From NCBI RefSeq assembly GCF_014281055.1, contig NZ_JACRSE010000003.1, positions 310,001 through 374,000 of the forward strand: DNA of 64,000 nucleotides. Reading direction: 5' to 3'. Below the pieces are notes generated by a model that was not told the DNA's origin, searched no databases, and was given only the letters and a program-made list of their open reading frames with translations. The translations under genes and the position numbers were made by a program. Positions 1-9,733 of this stretch are shown in pieces. The DNA comes from Fluviispira vulneris (GTDB lineage Bacteria > Bdellovibrionota_B > Oligoflexia > Silvanigrellales > Silvanigrellaceae). Each line of letters opens with the position of its first letter. Position 1 is the first letter of the stretch.

Positions 1-1
1 T

Positions 2-811
2 GACAGTCAAGCCCTTCTGTTAGATACTCCTGGAATTCATAAAGCTCAGGGCTTGCCAAAAATGAACCAAGTTATGAATAAAGTTGCTTGGAGCGTTCTC
101 GCAGACGCTGATTTTGTCTGTTACTTAATTGATGTAACTCAAGGATGGACAGAAGAAGACGCAAATTGGATCGAAGGTATATTAAAAAAATACAATAAAA
201 AGGCTCTGCTTCTTGCAACTAAGACAGATAAGGTTAAAATGGAAGAAGTAGAACAAGGAATGATCAACATTGCAGAAGGATTTCGAGCGTTATCCGAGAA
301 AATATCTGCTCTGAGTGAAATTAAGTGTCAATTTATTGGGGAAACCCCTCAAGCTATTTCTTCTAAAAGACCTGAAGAAGTTGCTCAATTGAGACATTTT
401 ATCTTGGATCAATTGCCACAAGCTGAATGGTTGTATGCAGAAGATGATCTAACGGATCGCCCCCAGAAATTTGTATGTGCTGAGATTATTAGAGAGCAAA
501 TTTTCCGCCAATTAGGACAAGAGCTTCCTTATAAGATTGCTGTCATTATTGAGCTATTTGAGCATAAAAAAAATGTTACAGATATCTCAGCAACAATAGT
601 TGTTGATAGGGACTCGCACAAAGGTATTGTCATTGGTAAAAATGGTTCACGTATTAAAAGTCTTGGAACCGATGCGAGAATTTCGCTTGAACGTCATCTT
701 GAAAGAAAGGTTTTTTTGGAATTATTTGTTAAAGTAAAACCAGGATGGACCGAAGATTCAAATATGTTATTGGAATTTGCAAATTTGCAAGAACCAGATG
801 ATGTGAAGTAG
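2..811 (+). CDS. era: GTPase Era, 3' part (gene runs off the left edge)
   Basis: Era is a GTP-binding protein that binds 16S rRNA and assists 30S ribosome maturation. The open frame is already running at base 2 and shows the G3 motif DTPGIHKAQGLPK, so the first ATG in the window (53) is internal and the G1 P-loop lies outside the window. G4 is TKTD instead of the usual NKxD (residues LATKTDK), and a G5-like AISS follows. The C-terminal third carries a type-2 KH domain with the GxxG loop in VIGKNGSRIKSLG, followed by the typical Era ending KVKPGWTED. Family assignment is secure; only the 5' end is missing. Confidence 0.95.
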   Translation, partial: DSQALLLDTPGIHKAQGLPKMNQVMNKVAWSVLADADFVCYLIDVTQGWTEEDANWIEGILKKYNKKALLLATKTDKVKMEEVEQGMINIAEGFRALSEKISALSEIKCQFIGETPQAISSKRPEEVAQLRHFILDQLPQAEWLYAEDDLTDRPQKFVCAEIIREQIFRQLGQELPYKIAVIIELFEHKKNVTDISATIVVDRDSHKGIVIGKNGSRIKSLGTDARISLERHLERKVFLELFVKVKPGWTEDSNMLLEFANLQEPDDVK

Positions 812-1050
812 TTCCCTTGCAAAATTATTCAAAATTTGACTAGGGCAATAATTTCCTAATGTAATGTTTTTTGCAACTTGAACTCTAATTTTATTTATGA
901 GAGTCTTTAAGAAGCGAGATAAATCTCTCCTTCTAAAATATCAAGTTTCCTTCTAACAGCGTAGGAATTTTTCATTGAGTTTAAACCTGAACTTATTAAA
1001 TTTTTAAATATTGTTCATTATTGTTGTTATCTCTTTATTGGAGCTTGCAC

Positions 1051-2022
1051 GTGATTTATTTTCACTCCCGTTCAAAAATTAATTTATCACTGTTTGAAGA
1101 ATCATCTAATGAATCTGTTTCTGTTCCCGCTAAACGTGGAAGAGGTCGTCCGCCTAAGTTGAAGGCTGTTACCTCTGATCTAGTTGAGAAAAAATCAATT
1201 AAAGAGGATGCAATGTCTACTTCAACCCAAAAGAAATTAGAAATTCAAGAAAATCAAATTGATGATCCAGAAAATAATGTTTCTTTAAGCACAATTCAAG
1301 ATGTTGTAACTAATGATGATGATTCTGCCAATCAGTGGGATTTAGAGCAGATGAATTCCTTTGAAAATGAAGATGAAATGCAGATTTTTGAAGAAAATAT
1401 AGAACAGCAATTTGAAGATGAATTTACAGATGAAGATGCGCAACAATTATCTGAAACTAGAGATTTTACACAAAACCATGTTTCCTTAAACTTCTCATGG
1501 TCACTCATGAATCAGTTGCGGCAAATGTCTAAAATGGAAGGTATTGCTGTTGAGGATTTATTGGTCGAACTTGTTGCAGAAGGTGTGGCAAAGCGAGTGT
1601 TTGAAGATCAAAATCGCCCTGCTCCAAGTCATCTTATGACAAGAACTGGATATGTTCATTCAGATGGGAATCAAGTTGCTCCGCAACCACATTTAAGCCA
1701 TCATGCTATGAATAATAATAGGCAACAAGCGAATAATAATCTGCAAAATCGAAATCGTTTTAATTTCCAACAGAGAAATATGCAGCATCAACAAAATCGC
1801 AATCAAAATAACAATAGAAATTATCAGCAAAATAATAACAATCGCCAGCAACAAAACGGGCAAAATGGTTTTAGAAACCAGTATAATAACAATACCCAAC
1901 AAAGATTTAATGCGAGACCAAATAACAATCATAATTCTCAAAGATTTTATGATGAGTCCTCGTCTAATACTCAACAAGGTAACAGCTATAATAGACCTCA
2001 GCGCGATCATAATAAACGCTAA
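1051..2022 (+). CDS. AT-hook protein with Asn/Gln-rich low-complexity tail
   Basis: I do not recognise this protein as a named family. I chose the GTG at 1051 because GGAG (1040-1043) sits 7 nt upstream; the frame is open to a TTG at 1021 without a clear ribosome site. Three regions are visible: an N-terminal AT-hook core (KRGRGRPPKLK), a long acidic middle, and a conserved-looking helical segment (NFSWSLMNQLRQMSKMEG onward) that could be a ribbon-helix-helix-like fold. About 120 C-terminal residues are almost entirely Asn, Gln, Arg, Tyr and Phe. This composition is prion-like and suggests nucleic-acid binding with phase separation or aggregation, which is inference. coaE starts 9 nt downstream and is probably co-transcribed. 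Confidence 0.75.
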   Translation: MIYFHSRSKINLSLFEESSNESVSVPAKRGRGRPPKLKAVTSDLVEKKSIKEDAMSTSTQKKLEIQENQIDDPENNVSLSTIQDVVTNDDDSANQWDLEQMNSFENEDEMQIFEENIEQQFEDEFTDEDAQQLSETRDFTQNHVSLNFSWSLMNQLRQMSKMEGIAVEDLLVELVAEGVAKRVFEDQNRPAPSHLMTRTGYVHSDGNQVAPQPHLSHHAMNNNRQQANNNLQNRNRFNFQQRNMQHQQNRNQNNNRNYQQNNNNRQQQNGQNGFRNQYNNNTQQRFNARPNNNHNSQRFYDESSSNTQQGNSYNRPQRDHNKR

Positions 2023-2031
2023 GCCTCGCAC

Positions 2032-2637
2032 ATGCACAAATTGATTGCTATTACAGGTGGGATAGGATCTGGTAAATCAACTCTGGCAAAAAAACTTGCG
2101 CTGAGAGGATATTGTGTTTGGGATGCAGATTTATTTTCTCGAGAAGTTTTATTTTTTCCACAAGTTCAAGCACGCATAAAAACGATTTTTGGTGATTCTG
2201 TATTCATTGGAAATGGAATTTTAGATCGAGAGCTTGTTCGTAAGCAAATTTTTTCTTCCCCAAAATTAAAAAAATCTTTAGAAGGTATTTTGCATCCAGC
2301 AATTGCTGAGTTATTGAAAGCAAAATTATCAGCATTAAAAGAGAACGCTCCATCAGCATGGGCGTTTTATGAAGCTTCTTTGATTTTAGAACTTGGTAGA
2401 AAAGAGAATTTCGATGCTTGTGTAGTTGTTATAGCAAAAGAAAATGTAAAATTAAAACGTCTGAAATTAAATAGAAAACTATCAGAATCAGATGCCCGTA
2501 AAATAATGCAAACTCAGATGTCTGACGAGCAAAAAATTAAATATGCAGATTTCGTTATTGATAATTCAAAGGATGAATCTGAACTTGAAAAATCAATTGA
2601 TAATTTACTATTATTCTTGCGTGAAAAATTTTCTTAA
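2032..2637 (+). CDS. coaE: dephospho-CoA kinase
   Basis: Catalyses the last step of coenzyme A synthesis, phosphorylating the ribose 3'-OH of dephospho-CoA with ATP in the cytoplasm. The N-terminus has the P-loop ITGGIGSGKST (residues 7-17) followed by the family motif DADLFSREV, and the HPAI segment of the CoA domain is present. At 201 residues the length is normal. It starts 9 nt after the AT-hook gene stop with no strong Shine-Dalgarno, so translational coupling is likely. Family identification is confident. Confidence 0.93.
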   Translation: MHKLIAITGGIGSGKSTLAKKLALRGYCVWDADLFSREVLFFPQVQARIKTIFGDSVFIGNGILDRELVRKQIFSSPKLKKSLEGILHPAIAELLKAKLSALKENAPSAWAFYEASLILELGRKENFDACVVVIAKENVKLKRLKLNRKLSESDARKIMQTQMSDEQKIKYADFVIDNSKDESELEKSIDNLLLFLREKFS

Positions 2638-2724
2638 TTGAACTTTTGACATTTCTTATTTCAAAAATCCTTATAAAATAGAACTATCTTAAATTATTTC
2701 TTATTAAATTGGAGAAAATGCAAG

Positions 2725-3816
2725 ATGTTTGAAGTGTCTTGTGCTTCTTGTCAGTCATCCTTCGAGTTCAATCCTGAAGATTACATACATTTATGTCCAT
2801 TTTGTTCGTCTGGTTTCGTAATCGATGCAGAAGAAGGTGCTAAAGATTTAATTGGGGATCACTACATAGTTTCTTCAAATATTCAGAAAAGTAACATAGA
2901 AGATATATTTAATGAATGGATATCTAAGAGATACCACCGGCCTGAAAGAGTAAAAGCAGAATTTTCAATATTAGGATCTTATGGTGTCATGTTACCTTTT
3001 TGGGTGATTTCTGCTGAGGCTCATACTTTTTGGAGTGGACACAGTGCAAAACAAACCCGTTATTCCGGTCAAACAAGAGATATGGCATCAGGATTTATGA
3101 AAGAAGAAGGGCGTTTTAGTAGGAGGTATCGTTGGTGCATATTGGCAAGAAAGTCGCCTAAAGAGCATTGGGGGATGGAAAGGCTACACAATCCCAAAGA
3201 GAAATTGATGGTGGATTGGGATGGTTTCCCACTCGATGAGTCATTAGGTGCACCCGATGAAGGAATGCAATCGTTATATGATTCAAAACAGCCTTTTAAA
3301 TATGAGCTTGCCAATGAAATTGCTATCATGGGAATACAGACAAAAGAACTGTCTGCAGTGACTCGGGCAAAAGATCAAATAAATGAATATCATCGAAGAG
3401 TTGCAAAGACAAAAATTGGTACTTTGTATGAGCATCGAACAGAAATTGAAGTGATAGGATTACATATAGTGCATATACCATTTTGGATTATTCGCTATTC
3501 GTTCACACCGAAAAGTGTCTTTAAATATTTTACAACTGCTCGGGAACGAAGATTGTTAGTACAGGGTTACACAAAAGCAGTTTTAGATGCTGAATTGCCA
3601 CTTAATTCTTCTGATAAAGTCATGACGAATATGCTTGTCTGCGGGACACTTGCCTTTGTAAGTTTAACTTTATCGGTTTTCTTACACCCGATTTTTTATA
3701 TTTTATTTATCATGTTTATATTAGTTGTAGTATTATCGGCTTGGAAAATAATAAATAGGGATAAAATAGATCAAGAACTTGTAAAAGGTAAAGAAAATTT
3801 AGAGCCACTCCGCTAA
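2725..3816 (+). CDS. zinc-ribbon membrane protein of unknown function
   Basis: Not recognised. The N-terminus is a treble-clef or zinc-ribbon signature: CASC at residues 6-9 and CPFC about 15 residues later. A long soluble region rich in Trp and Tyr follows, and near the C-terminus (about residues 290-345) two hydrophobic stretches predict a membrane hairpin with a short charged tail. The architecture suggests a membrane-anchored cytoplasmic protein with a structural metal site. GGAG at 2711-2714 precedes the ATG. A TTGACA at 2646-2651 may be part of its promoter, but the spacing to the best -10 (2672-2677) is too long to be convincing. Confidence 0.7.
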   Translation: MFEVSCASCQSSFEFNPEDYIHLCPFCSSGFVIDAEEGAKDLIGDHYIVSSNIQKSNIEDIFNEWISKRYHRPERVKAEFSILGSYGVMLPFWVISAEAHTFWSGHSAKQTRYSGQTRDMASGFMKEEGRFSRRYRWCILARKSPKEHWGMERLHNPKEKLMVDWDGFPLDESLGAPDEGMQSLYDSKQPFKYELANEIAIMGIQTKELSAVTRAKDQINEYHRRVAKTKIGTLYEHRTEIEVIGLHIVHIPFWIIRYSFTPKSVFKYFTTARERRLLVQGYTKAVLDAELPLNSSDKVMTNMLVCGTLAFVSLTLSVFLHPIFYILFIMFILVVVLSAWKIINRDKIDQELVKGKENLEPLR

Positions 3817-3933
3817 AAAATATCTGTGTTTATTTTATATAGAAAGTATATATTTGATAAGTTCTTTATGAGCCATTTTGTACTCTTGGCTAAAAAATAA
3901 AAGAATACAATTACATAACTAGTTGGAGTTTCT

Positions 3934-4416
3934 ATGCAATATATTTTTAATATAGTTTGTAAAAATTTTTTATTATTAATGTTAGCTCTTAATGCGCATT
4001 ATGCACTCGCGAATGAGCACCGCATAGGTTTGTCATTAGGGGGGGGGAGTTTAACATATGGCTTTGCTCATTTAAGTTATGATCAAATAGGAATCTTACC
4101 ACACAAGAATTGGTCGATAGGACTCGAAGTTGGTGGATTTCTTGGGGGTTTTTTAATAGCTCCCAGAGCATTATATTGGGAAAAAGCTTCTAATATGTCT
4201 GGTTGGTATATTGGCCCTAAAGTTGTTTTTGGTCATGCAAATTATTTGAATTACAACACATCCTTTATTGCTTTAGGTGGGGAAGGTGGCTGGTCTTATC
4301 GTTTCATTGAAGGTCCAAAAGGTCTTGATCTCGGTGGAGGCATAGATCTCTATGCTACGAATCATGGTGTTTGGGGGACGATTAAATTCACTGTGGGATT
4401 CTTACTACCGAAATAA
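3934..4416 (+). CDS. secreted glycine-rich hypothetical protein
   Basis: A 160-residue protein with a clear signal peptide (KNFLLLMLALNAHYALA, cleavage probably after ALA near residue 26). The mature part is rich in Gly, Trp and Tyr with alternating hydrophobic residues, as in small outer-membrane beta-barrels or periplasmic beta-sandwich proteins. I cannot name the family. GGAG (3923-3926) precedes the ATG. It is a single gene that converges on the minus-strand periplasmic-binding-like gene, with 4 nt between the stops. Confidence 0.65.
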   Translation: MQYIFNIVCKNFLLLMLALNAHYALANEHRIGLSLGGGSLTYGFAHLSYDQIGILPHKNWSIGLEVGGFLGGFLIAPRALYWEKASNMSGWYIGPKVVFGHANYLNYNTSFIALGGEGGWSYRFIEGPKGLDLGGGIDLYATNHGVWGTIKFTVGFLLPK

Positions 4417-4420
4417 TGAA

Positions 4421-5287
4421 TTATTCAATATAACTATTCACAATGAAATTATATAAATTGTAGTTGACCCCAAACAGATCTCTGAACATCTTATTCCATT
4501 CTTCTGATTTTTTTAGGGAAGGAATGGATTCCTTAATAAAATTATTTAGTTCAGCATTATTTTTTTCTACCCACCAAGCTAAAACTCGATTGCGGTATGG
4601 TGTGACATTACCGACAAAATAAACTTTACCTTTAGTAAACATATTTAGAACGAGCATCGTTTCTGCAAGCGTACATTCTCTTTTGCTATTTTGCAGCATA
4701 CCTTTTACTAGCCCAAAGCGTGAATTGACATATAGAATTCTATTTTTAGGTATTTTTAGGCGTTCCAATGAATTGTCTAGTTTGGTATTTTTTATCGCTA
4801 CAAAGTTAACAGATTTATCAAGCATGACTTCCATAACTTGTTCTATATTATGTAAATCTGAATTTTTTTGTTCAAAATTACAAATCAATGAAAGATTTGA
4901 TTTAAACATAGGAATTGCTTGAGCTTTATTTGTTCTCCAGTCGCTCATACTCATAAATTCAAAATAAGCGTCAACTTTTTTAAATAACTGAGGAGTATAA
5001 TCCTTCTCTTTTATGATTTTACCATTTTGATTAGACCAAAATTCTGAGAATTTATTAACATAGGTAAATTGAATGGTAATTTTTTTGTTGAACTTTTTCA
5101 AGGTATAATTTTCAAAAAATTGATTGAGCAGTTTGTTTTTTTCTAAACTTTTTGTGCTATCAAACTCATCCTTTTCAGGATTTAAGACTGCGACTTGAAT
5201 AACACCAGAGTTTATAATTTCTTTTAAAGTTCTAGCATCAGCAGAGAAACTAATAATGAGATAAAGTATGAAAATCATTTTTTTCAT
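4421..5287 (-). CDS. periplasmic solute-binding-like protein (family 3 type)
   Basis: A secreted protein of 288 residues starting at the ATG at 5287 (the open frame reaches a TTG at 5302). A short signal peptide (MKKMIFILYLIISFSADA) precedes TLKEIINSGVIQVAV, which matches the start of family-3 amino-acid-binding domains (TLxxIxxxGxLxVG). No transporter genes are adjacent, so it may be an orphan sensor-like or enzyme-associated binding protein. Its ligand cannot be inferred. An uncharacterised extracellular SBP_bac_3 relative is the best description. Confidence 0.65.
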   Translation of the reverse strand: MKKMIFILYLIISFSADARTLKEIINSGVIQVAVLNPEKDEFDSTKSLEKNKLLNQFFENYTLKKFNKKITIQFTYVNKFSEFWSNQNGKIIKEKDYTPQLFKKVDAYFEFMSMSDWRTNKAQAIPMFKSNLSLICNFEQKNSDLHNIEQVMEVMLDKSVNFVAIKNTKLDNSLERLKIPKNRILYVNSRFGLVKGMLQNSKRECTLAETMLVLNMFTKGKVYFVGNVTPYRNRVLAWWVEKNNAELNNFIKESIPSLKKSEEWNKMFRDLFGVNYNLYNFIVNSYIE

Positions 5288-5413
5288 ATAATATTTTACC
5301 AATGGTGTGCCAATATTTACATGAGTAAAATATGCACAGTAATTAATCTGTTAAAATCATATTGATACCTTATTAAATCAAGGATTATAGTTGAAATCAA
5401 TTAAGGTGTAGAT

Positions 5414-5629
5414 ATGGATGTCAAAAAATCAATAACTATTTTTATTCTCGCAGGTGTCTTTTGGCTTATTGTTTTTACATTTTTCTTTGGAAATGAGAGT
5501 GGAAAATTTAAGAACCTTCAAAATCAGTTTGGTTATGATGACGAAAAAAGTAGTATTAAGAAAAATAATTATACAAAGGAGCAGAAAGAATTTATCGAAT
5601 TATTTCAATCCTCATTTGAGGACCGATAA
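5414..5629 (+). CDS. small single-pass membrane protein
   Basis: A 71-residue protein with one N-terminal membrane helix (SITIFILAGVFWLIVFTFFF, about residues 6-25) and a charged, Lys/Glu-rich soluble tail. AAGGTG about 6 nt upstream supports the ATG at 5414. A second overlapping frame in the same region is shorter in coding character and was discarded. No family recognised. It converges with the permease gene, whose stop is 2 nt away. Confidence 0.6.
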   Translation: MDVKKSITIFILAGVFWLIVFTFFFGNESGKFKNLQNQFGYDDEKSSIKKNNYTKEQKEFIELFQSSFEDR

Positions 5630-5630
5630 A

Positions 5631-7226
5631 TTAAAGATTCTTCTTTTTTAAGTGCTCGGAAATTAACTTTTCAAATAAATCATTTGATTCTTCGTCGGAT
5701 ATTGCTGATTTTTGGGCTACATAAAAAATAATTGCGCTAGTAATAAGAATTACAATAAAATCTAATTGCATACTTATTAAAGCAATGCCGCCACCAAAAG
5801 TTCCTAGATAAGAAGTTATTGTTGATAAAATTAGATAAAGAATTATCCATGAAAAAGATTTTATATGCAGTTTTTCCTCAGCAGAGTCCTTTGCAAAATA
5901 GTGGGAACCAATTACGATAAAGATTCCTATTCCAACAGCGCATTGAAGTTTCCAGACCGTATTCCATCCACTCCATTGCAATAATAAATTGCAGATATAA
6001 AAAGCGATGAATGATATTGTTTTTGCAAACGGTAGCTTAAATGGACGAGGAATATTTGGGAATTTTTTTCTAAAAATAGGGAGACAGATCGGACCACAAG
6101 CGAGTGATACTACGATAGCTGCAGATAAAAATGCGACCATGGATTGCCAACCCGAAAACGGAAGAAAGAAAAGCATACCAATGATAAAATTTGCTAAAAT
6201 AGCAATCCATGGGATGGAAAAACGATTTACTTTTGCTAAGATTTTTGGAGCATCATTTTGTAAACTCATTGAATAAAGAATTCTGGAAGAAGAAGCAACA
6301 AAGCCAACAGCTGTTCCTAAGGGCGATAAAATAGCGTCAAAATAAAGAATTTTGACCATATATGCGAGGCCTAAGCCAATAAATATACCAGCAAATGGGC
6401 CAGCATCACCTGTAAAACTTATTTGGCTCCAACCGTTTACTAAGGAACTGGGATTTAAAGATAGAATGAAACCAAGCTGAAGAACTGAATATAAAATCAT
6501 ACAAGCAAAAAGAGAACCAAAAAGAGCAAAAGGAATAGATTTTTGTGGGTTTTTTGCCTCGCCAGCCATAAAGATCGCTGTTTGAAAACCAAAAAAAGAA
6601 AAGCTCACACCACCAATAGCAATTCCAGATAATATTCCATTAAAGCCAAATGGAGCAAAACCGTGCGAACTTAAGTTTTCTGGGTGAATTTCTGTTGTTA
6701 ACAAAAGATATGCAACTGCAATTGGAATAATTAATTTCCAAATGACAACCATTTTATTGGTTTCTGCCATAAATTTTACACCGATAACATTTATTATCGA
6801 TAAAATTGCCATAAGAACTGTAGCTACCAATAGACCTCTTGCAGTCAAAACATCTGCATTGTTTACGCGCTCAGTGACGTTTGGAATATAATTAGAAGCA
6901 TATTGCATTACAGCTTGAACTTCGATAGGTACAACAACCATTGTCCAAAGCCAAGTTATCCAACCAAATATGGCACCAGCCATTTTTCCATGACTCATAA
7001 GTGAATAAGCAATTGAGCCTCCACTGAGAGGCAACATCGTGGAAAGCTCAGCAAAAGTAAGAGCAATTATAGCAACAAATAAACCTCCTAACATCCAAGC
7101 GACGATAGCAGCCGGACCAGCCAGCTGTGCGGTATAAAATGAGCCAAACAGCCATCCAGAGCCAACGATTGAACCAATCGATAAAAAAAGAAGACTGGTT
7201 TTTGATATATTTCTTTTAAGTTGCAT
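5631..7226 (-). CDS. APC-superfamily amino-acid permease
   Basis: An integral membrane transporter of 531 residues with about 12-14 hydrophobic helices. The N-terminal motif SIGSIVGSGWLFG is the unwound TM1 substrate-binding segment of the amino acid-polyamine-organocation superfamily. GVSFSFFGFQTAIFMAGEAKNP corresponds to TM6 and the following loop. The family imports amino acids or exchanges them by cation symport or antiport; the substrate is not readable from sequence. Transcribed alone and divergent from the pseudouridine synthase gene, with about 150 nt between their starts. Confidence 0.85.
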   Translation of the reverse strand: MQLKRNISKTSLLFLSIGSIVGSGWLFGSFYTAQLAGPAAIVAWMLGGLFVAIIALTFAELSTMLPLSGGSIAYSLMSHGKMAGAIFGWITWLWTMVVVPIEVQAVMQYASNYIPNVTERVNNADVLTARGLLVATVLMAILSIINVIGVKFMAETNKMVVIWKLIIPIAVAYLLLTTEIHPENLSSHGFAPFGFNGILSGIAIGGVSFSFFGFQTAIFMAGEAKNPQKSIPFALFGSLFACMILYSVLQLGFILSLNPSSLVNGWSQISFTGDAGPFAGIFIGLGLAYMVKILYFDAILSPLGTAVGFVASSSRILYSMSLQNDAPKILAKVNRFSIPWIAILANFIIGMLFFLPFSGWQSMVAFLSAAIVVSLACGPICLPIFRKKFPNIPRPFKLPFAKTISFIAFYICNLLLQWSGWNTVWKLQCAVGIGIFIVIGSHYFAKDSAEEKLHIKSFSWIILYLILSTITSYLGTFGGGIALISMQLDFIVILITSAIIFYVAQKSAISDEESNDLFEKLISEHLKKKNL

Positions 7227-7374
7227 ATTATCTCTTACCTGTTGAATAGTTTTATCACGGTTCAGCCATGTCTGTTGACTAGAACATGTGCTGCTATCCT
7301 ATGCTATAAAACGATTGGCCTGTCATCCAGTAAATTGTTTTTTTTTGAAACCATTGTAAGCAAAGGTATTTTAA

Positions 7375-8358
7375 ATGTTAAAGTCGAAGAGTGCAAAAAT
7401 AACTGATTTATATGTTGGAGAAAGATTTGACATTGCTGCTGCTGCTTTGTTTCAAGAATTAAGTCGAAAAAAAATTAAGTCCATAATTGATGCCGGTGGC
7501 GCTTATATAAATAAAAAAAGAATATCCATTGCAAAGACACAATTAAAATTAGGTGATAAAATTGAGATATTTTGGGAAGAAGTACAAAAGAAACAGGAAA
7601 ACGCTACGGATAAAGAATATTCAATAAAAAATACGCTCGGTACCTCGATCTCGAAAAAAACAATTATATTTGAGAATGAAAATTTCCTTGTTATTGATAA
7701 ACCCGCTGGTATTGCTTCACAATCTACGTTATCATCAAGTAAGGATACGATTTTTTATGCACTTAATGCTTTTGATGCGAAAAAATATAAAATTGAAAAT
7801 ATGTTCCTTGTTCATAGATTAGATAAAGACACATCAGGCTTAATGATAATTGCTAAAAACAAAGATGTACAAAAGAAATTTGAAGATCTTTTCAAAGAAA
7901 AAAATATTGAAAAAACGTATGATGCGCTTGTTTTTTTTACTCCAAAAAAAATGGAAGGGAATATTAATTTTCCAATTGCAAAGGATAGCTCAAGAAAAAA
8001 TTGTTACTTTGCCGTAACGAACCCTAATTCAAAAATTAAAGATATCAAACAGGCTGAAACATTTTATAATGTCGAAAAAGTATTTGGTAAAAATGAAGTT
8101 TCTTTAATTCAATGTAAACCCAAAACTGGTAGAACTCATCAAATTCGCGTGCATCTTTCTGCTATAGGCTGTCCGCTTTTAGGAGATAAAACATACTCAC
8201 AGAATATTCATGGACATCGCTATTTACAAGTTGCACTGCGTCATATGTTGCATGCAAGTCATCTCAAATTTACCTTGGATGGAGAAAAATTTGAGTTTAA
8301 TGCTACAATTCCAGAAGACTTTCGACGTATAATAAAAATTGTTGAAGGCATACAATAA
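7375..8358 (+). CDS. RluA-family 23S rRNA/tRNA pseudouridine synthase
   Basis: Isomerises uridine to pseudouridine in RNA. An N-terminal S4 RNA-binding domain (about residues 14-70) is followed by the catalytic domain, with the signature HRLDKDTSGLMIIAKN near residue 150 that holds the catalytic Asp. GRTHQIRVHLSAIGCPLLGD is the conserved C-terminal motif. The S4 plus catalytic layout and 327-residue length fit RluC or RluD, but the exact target uridine cannot be assigned. AAGG precedes the ATG. Confidence 0.9.
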   Translation: MLKSKSAKITDLYVGERFDIAAAALFQELSRKKIKSIIDAGGAYINKKRISIAKTQLKLGDKIEIFWEEVQKKQENATDKEYSIKNTLGTSISKKTIIFENENFLVIDKPAGIASQSTLSSSKDTIFYALNAFDAKKYKIENMFLVHRLDKDTSGLMIIAKNKDVQKKFEDLFKEKNIEKTYDALVFFTPKKMEGNINFPIAKDSSRKNCYFAVTNPNSKIKDIKQAETFYNVEKVFGKNEVSLIQCKPKTGRTHQIRVHLSAIGCPLLGDKTYSQNIHGHRYLQVALRHMLHASHLKFTLDGEKFEFNATIPEDFRRIIKIVEGIQ

Positions 8359-8496
8359 TTTTTATATGTAGTAAATATTTCGCCGCAACTTGAAAATATG
8401 ATTAGATAGTTTTATCAGAAATAAGACTTGTTTCTTTGTTTTCGAAAGTACAAGTAGTTAAACCTAGAATTGGAAAAAACGAGGAGGATATTCAAC

Positions 8497-9729
8497 ATGG
8501 CTTATAAATTGATTACGGTTCCACAAGGTGGTGCAGCAATTAAAGTGGATTCAACTGGCAAATTACAAGTTCCAGATAATCCTGTTATTCCTTATATTGA
8601 AGGAGATGGTACAGGTCCTGATATCTGGAAAGCTTCTCAACTCGTTTTTGATGCTGCGGTTTTAAAAGCTTATGGTGGTAAGAAAAAAATTCATTGGATG
8701 GAAGTTCCTGCAGGAGAAAAATCGTTTAATGGTAATGGAAATTGGCTTCCAGATGAAACAATTGACGCAATAAAAGAATATAGAGTCGCCATTAAAGGTC
8801 CTCTCACTACCCCTGTTGGAGGAGGTATTAGAAGTTTAAATGTGGCCTTGAGACAGATTCTTGATTTATATCAATGCGTGCGTCCTGTACGTTGGTACAC
8901 CAACGTACCATCGCCTGTGCGTGAGCCACAAAAAGTAAATATGTGTATTTTCCGTGAAAATACTGAAGATATTTATGCTGGTATTGAATTTAAAGCAGGA
9001 AGTGATGATCAGAAAAAGTTACGTGACTTTCTTGTAAATACTCTTGGCAAGAAAGTTCGTGAAGACTCTGGCCTGGGAATCAAACCTATCAGTGAATTTG
9101 GATCAAAAAGACTCGTACGAGCAGCAATAAATTATGCAATTAAAAATAAATGCAAAAGCGTTACTTTAGTGCATAAGGGTAATATTATGAAGTTTACTGA
9201 AGGCGCTTTCCGTGATTGGGGCTATGAAGTTGCTAAAACTGAATTCCGTGATCAATGTGTCACATGGGAAGAATGTGGTGGAAAAGCTCCTGCAGGAAAA
9301 ATAATTGTCAAAGATGCTATTGCAGACAATATGTTTCAACAAGCATTGTTACGTCCAGACGAATATGAAGTCCTAGCGTGTACAAATTTAAATGGTGATT
9401 ATCTTTCTGATGCATTAGCTGCACAAGTGGGTGGTCTTGGAATTGCTCCTGGCGCAAATATTGGTGATGGATATGCATTGTTTGAAGCAACGCATGGAAC
9501 AGCACCAAAGTATGCAGGTCAAGACAAAGTCAATCCAGGATCAGTAATTTTGAGTGGAAACATGATGTTTGAATATCTTGGCTGGACTGAAGTTGTGCAG
9601 ATGATTGAAAAAGCATTTGAAAAAACTCTGGCGCAAAAAGTTGTTACTTATGATTTTGCACGCCAATTGGAAGGGGCAAAAGAAGTTAAATGTTCCGAAT
9701 TTGCCAAAGCAATCATTTCGAACTTATAA
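8497..9729 (+). CDS. icd: isocitrate dehydrogenase (NADP-type)
   Basis: TCA-cycle enzyme that oxidatively decarboxylates isocitrate to 2-oxoglutarate. The ATG at 8497 is preceded by GGAGG (8483-8487), so I prefer it to the upstream in-frame TTG at 8470. Visible landmarks are [13 protein letters not shown], the substrate-binding region [12 protein letters not shown] with the phosphorylatable Ser seen in bacterial Icd, [13 protein letters not shown], and [19 protein letters not shown]. The C-terminal coenzyme segment [17 protein letters not shown] fits the NADP-dependent E. coli-type enzyme. The length of 410 residues is typical. Confidence 0.95.
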   Translation: MAYKLITVPQGGAAIKVDSTGKLQVPDNPVIPYIEGDGTGPDIWKASQLVFDAAVLKAYGGKKKIHWMEVPAGEKSFNGNGNWLPDETIDAIKEYRVAIKGPLTTPVGGGIRSLNVALRQILDLYQCVRPVRWYTNVPSPVREPQKVNMCIFRENTEDIYAGIEFKAGSDDQKKLRDFLVNTLGKKVREDSGLGIKPISEFGSKRLVRAAINYAIKNKCKSVTLVHKGNIMKFTEGAFRDWGYEVAKTEFRDQCVTWEECGGKAPAGKIIVKDAIADNMFQQALLRPDEYEVLACTNLNGDYLSDALAAQVGGLGIAPGANIGDGYALFEATHGTAPKYAGQDKVNPGSVILSGNMMFEYLGWTEVVQMIEKAFEKTLAQKVVTYDFARQLEGAKEVKCSEFAKAIISNL

Positions 9730-9733
9730 GTAA

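Noticed and set aside
1693-2037. Long minus-strand open frame opposite the Asn/Gln-rich tail
   Set aside because: It is rich in Ile/Leu only because it is the complement of Asn/Gln codons. No ribosome site, and the plus frame has recognisable AT-hook and acidic parts.
5454-5651. Second frame overlapping the small membrane protein at 5414
   Set aside because: No ribosome site and no clear product; the 5414 frame has a good site and a plausible membrane helix.
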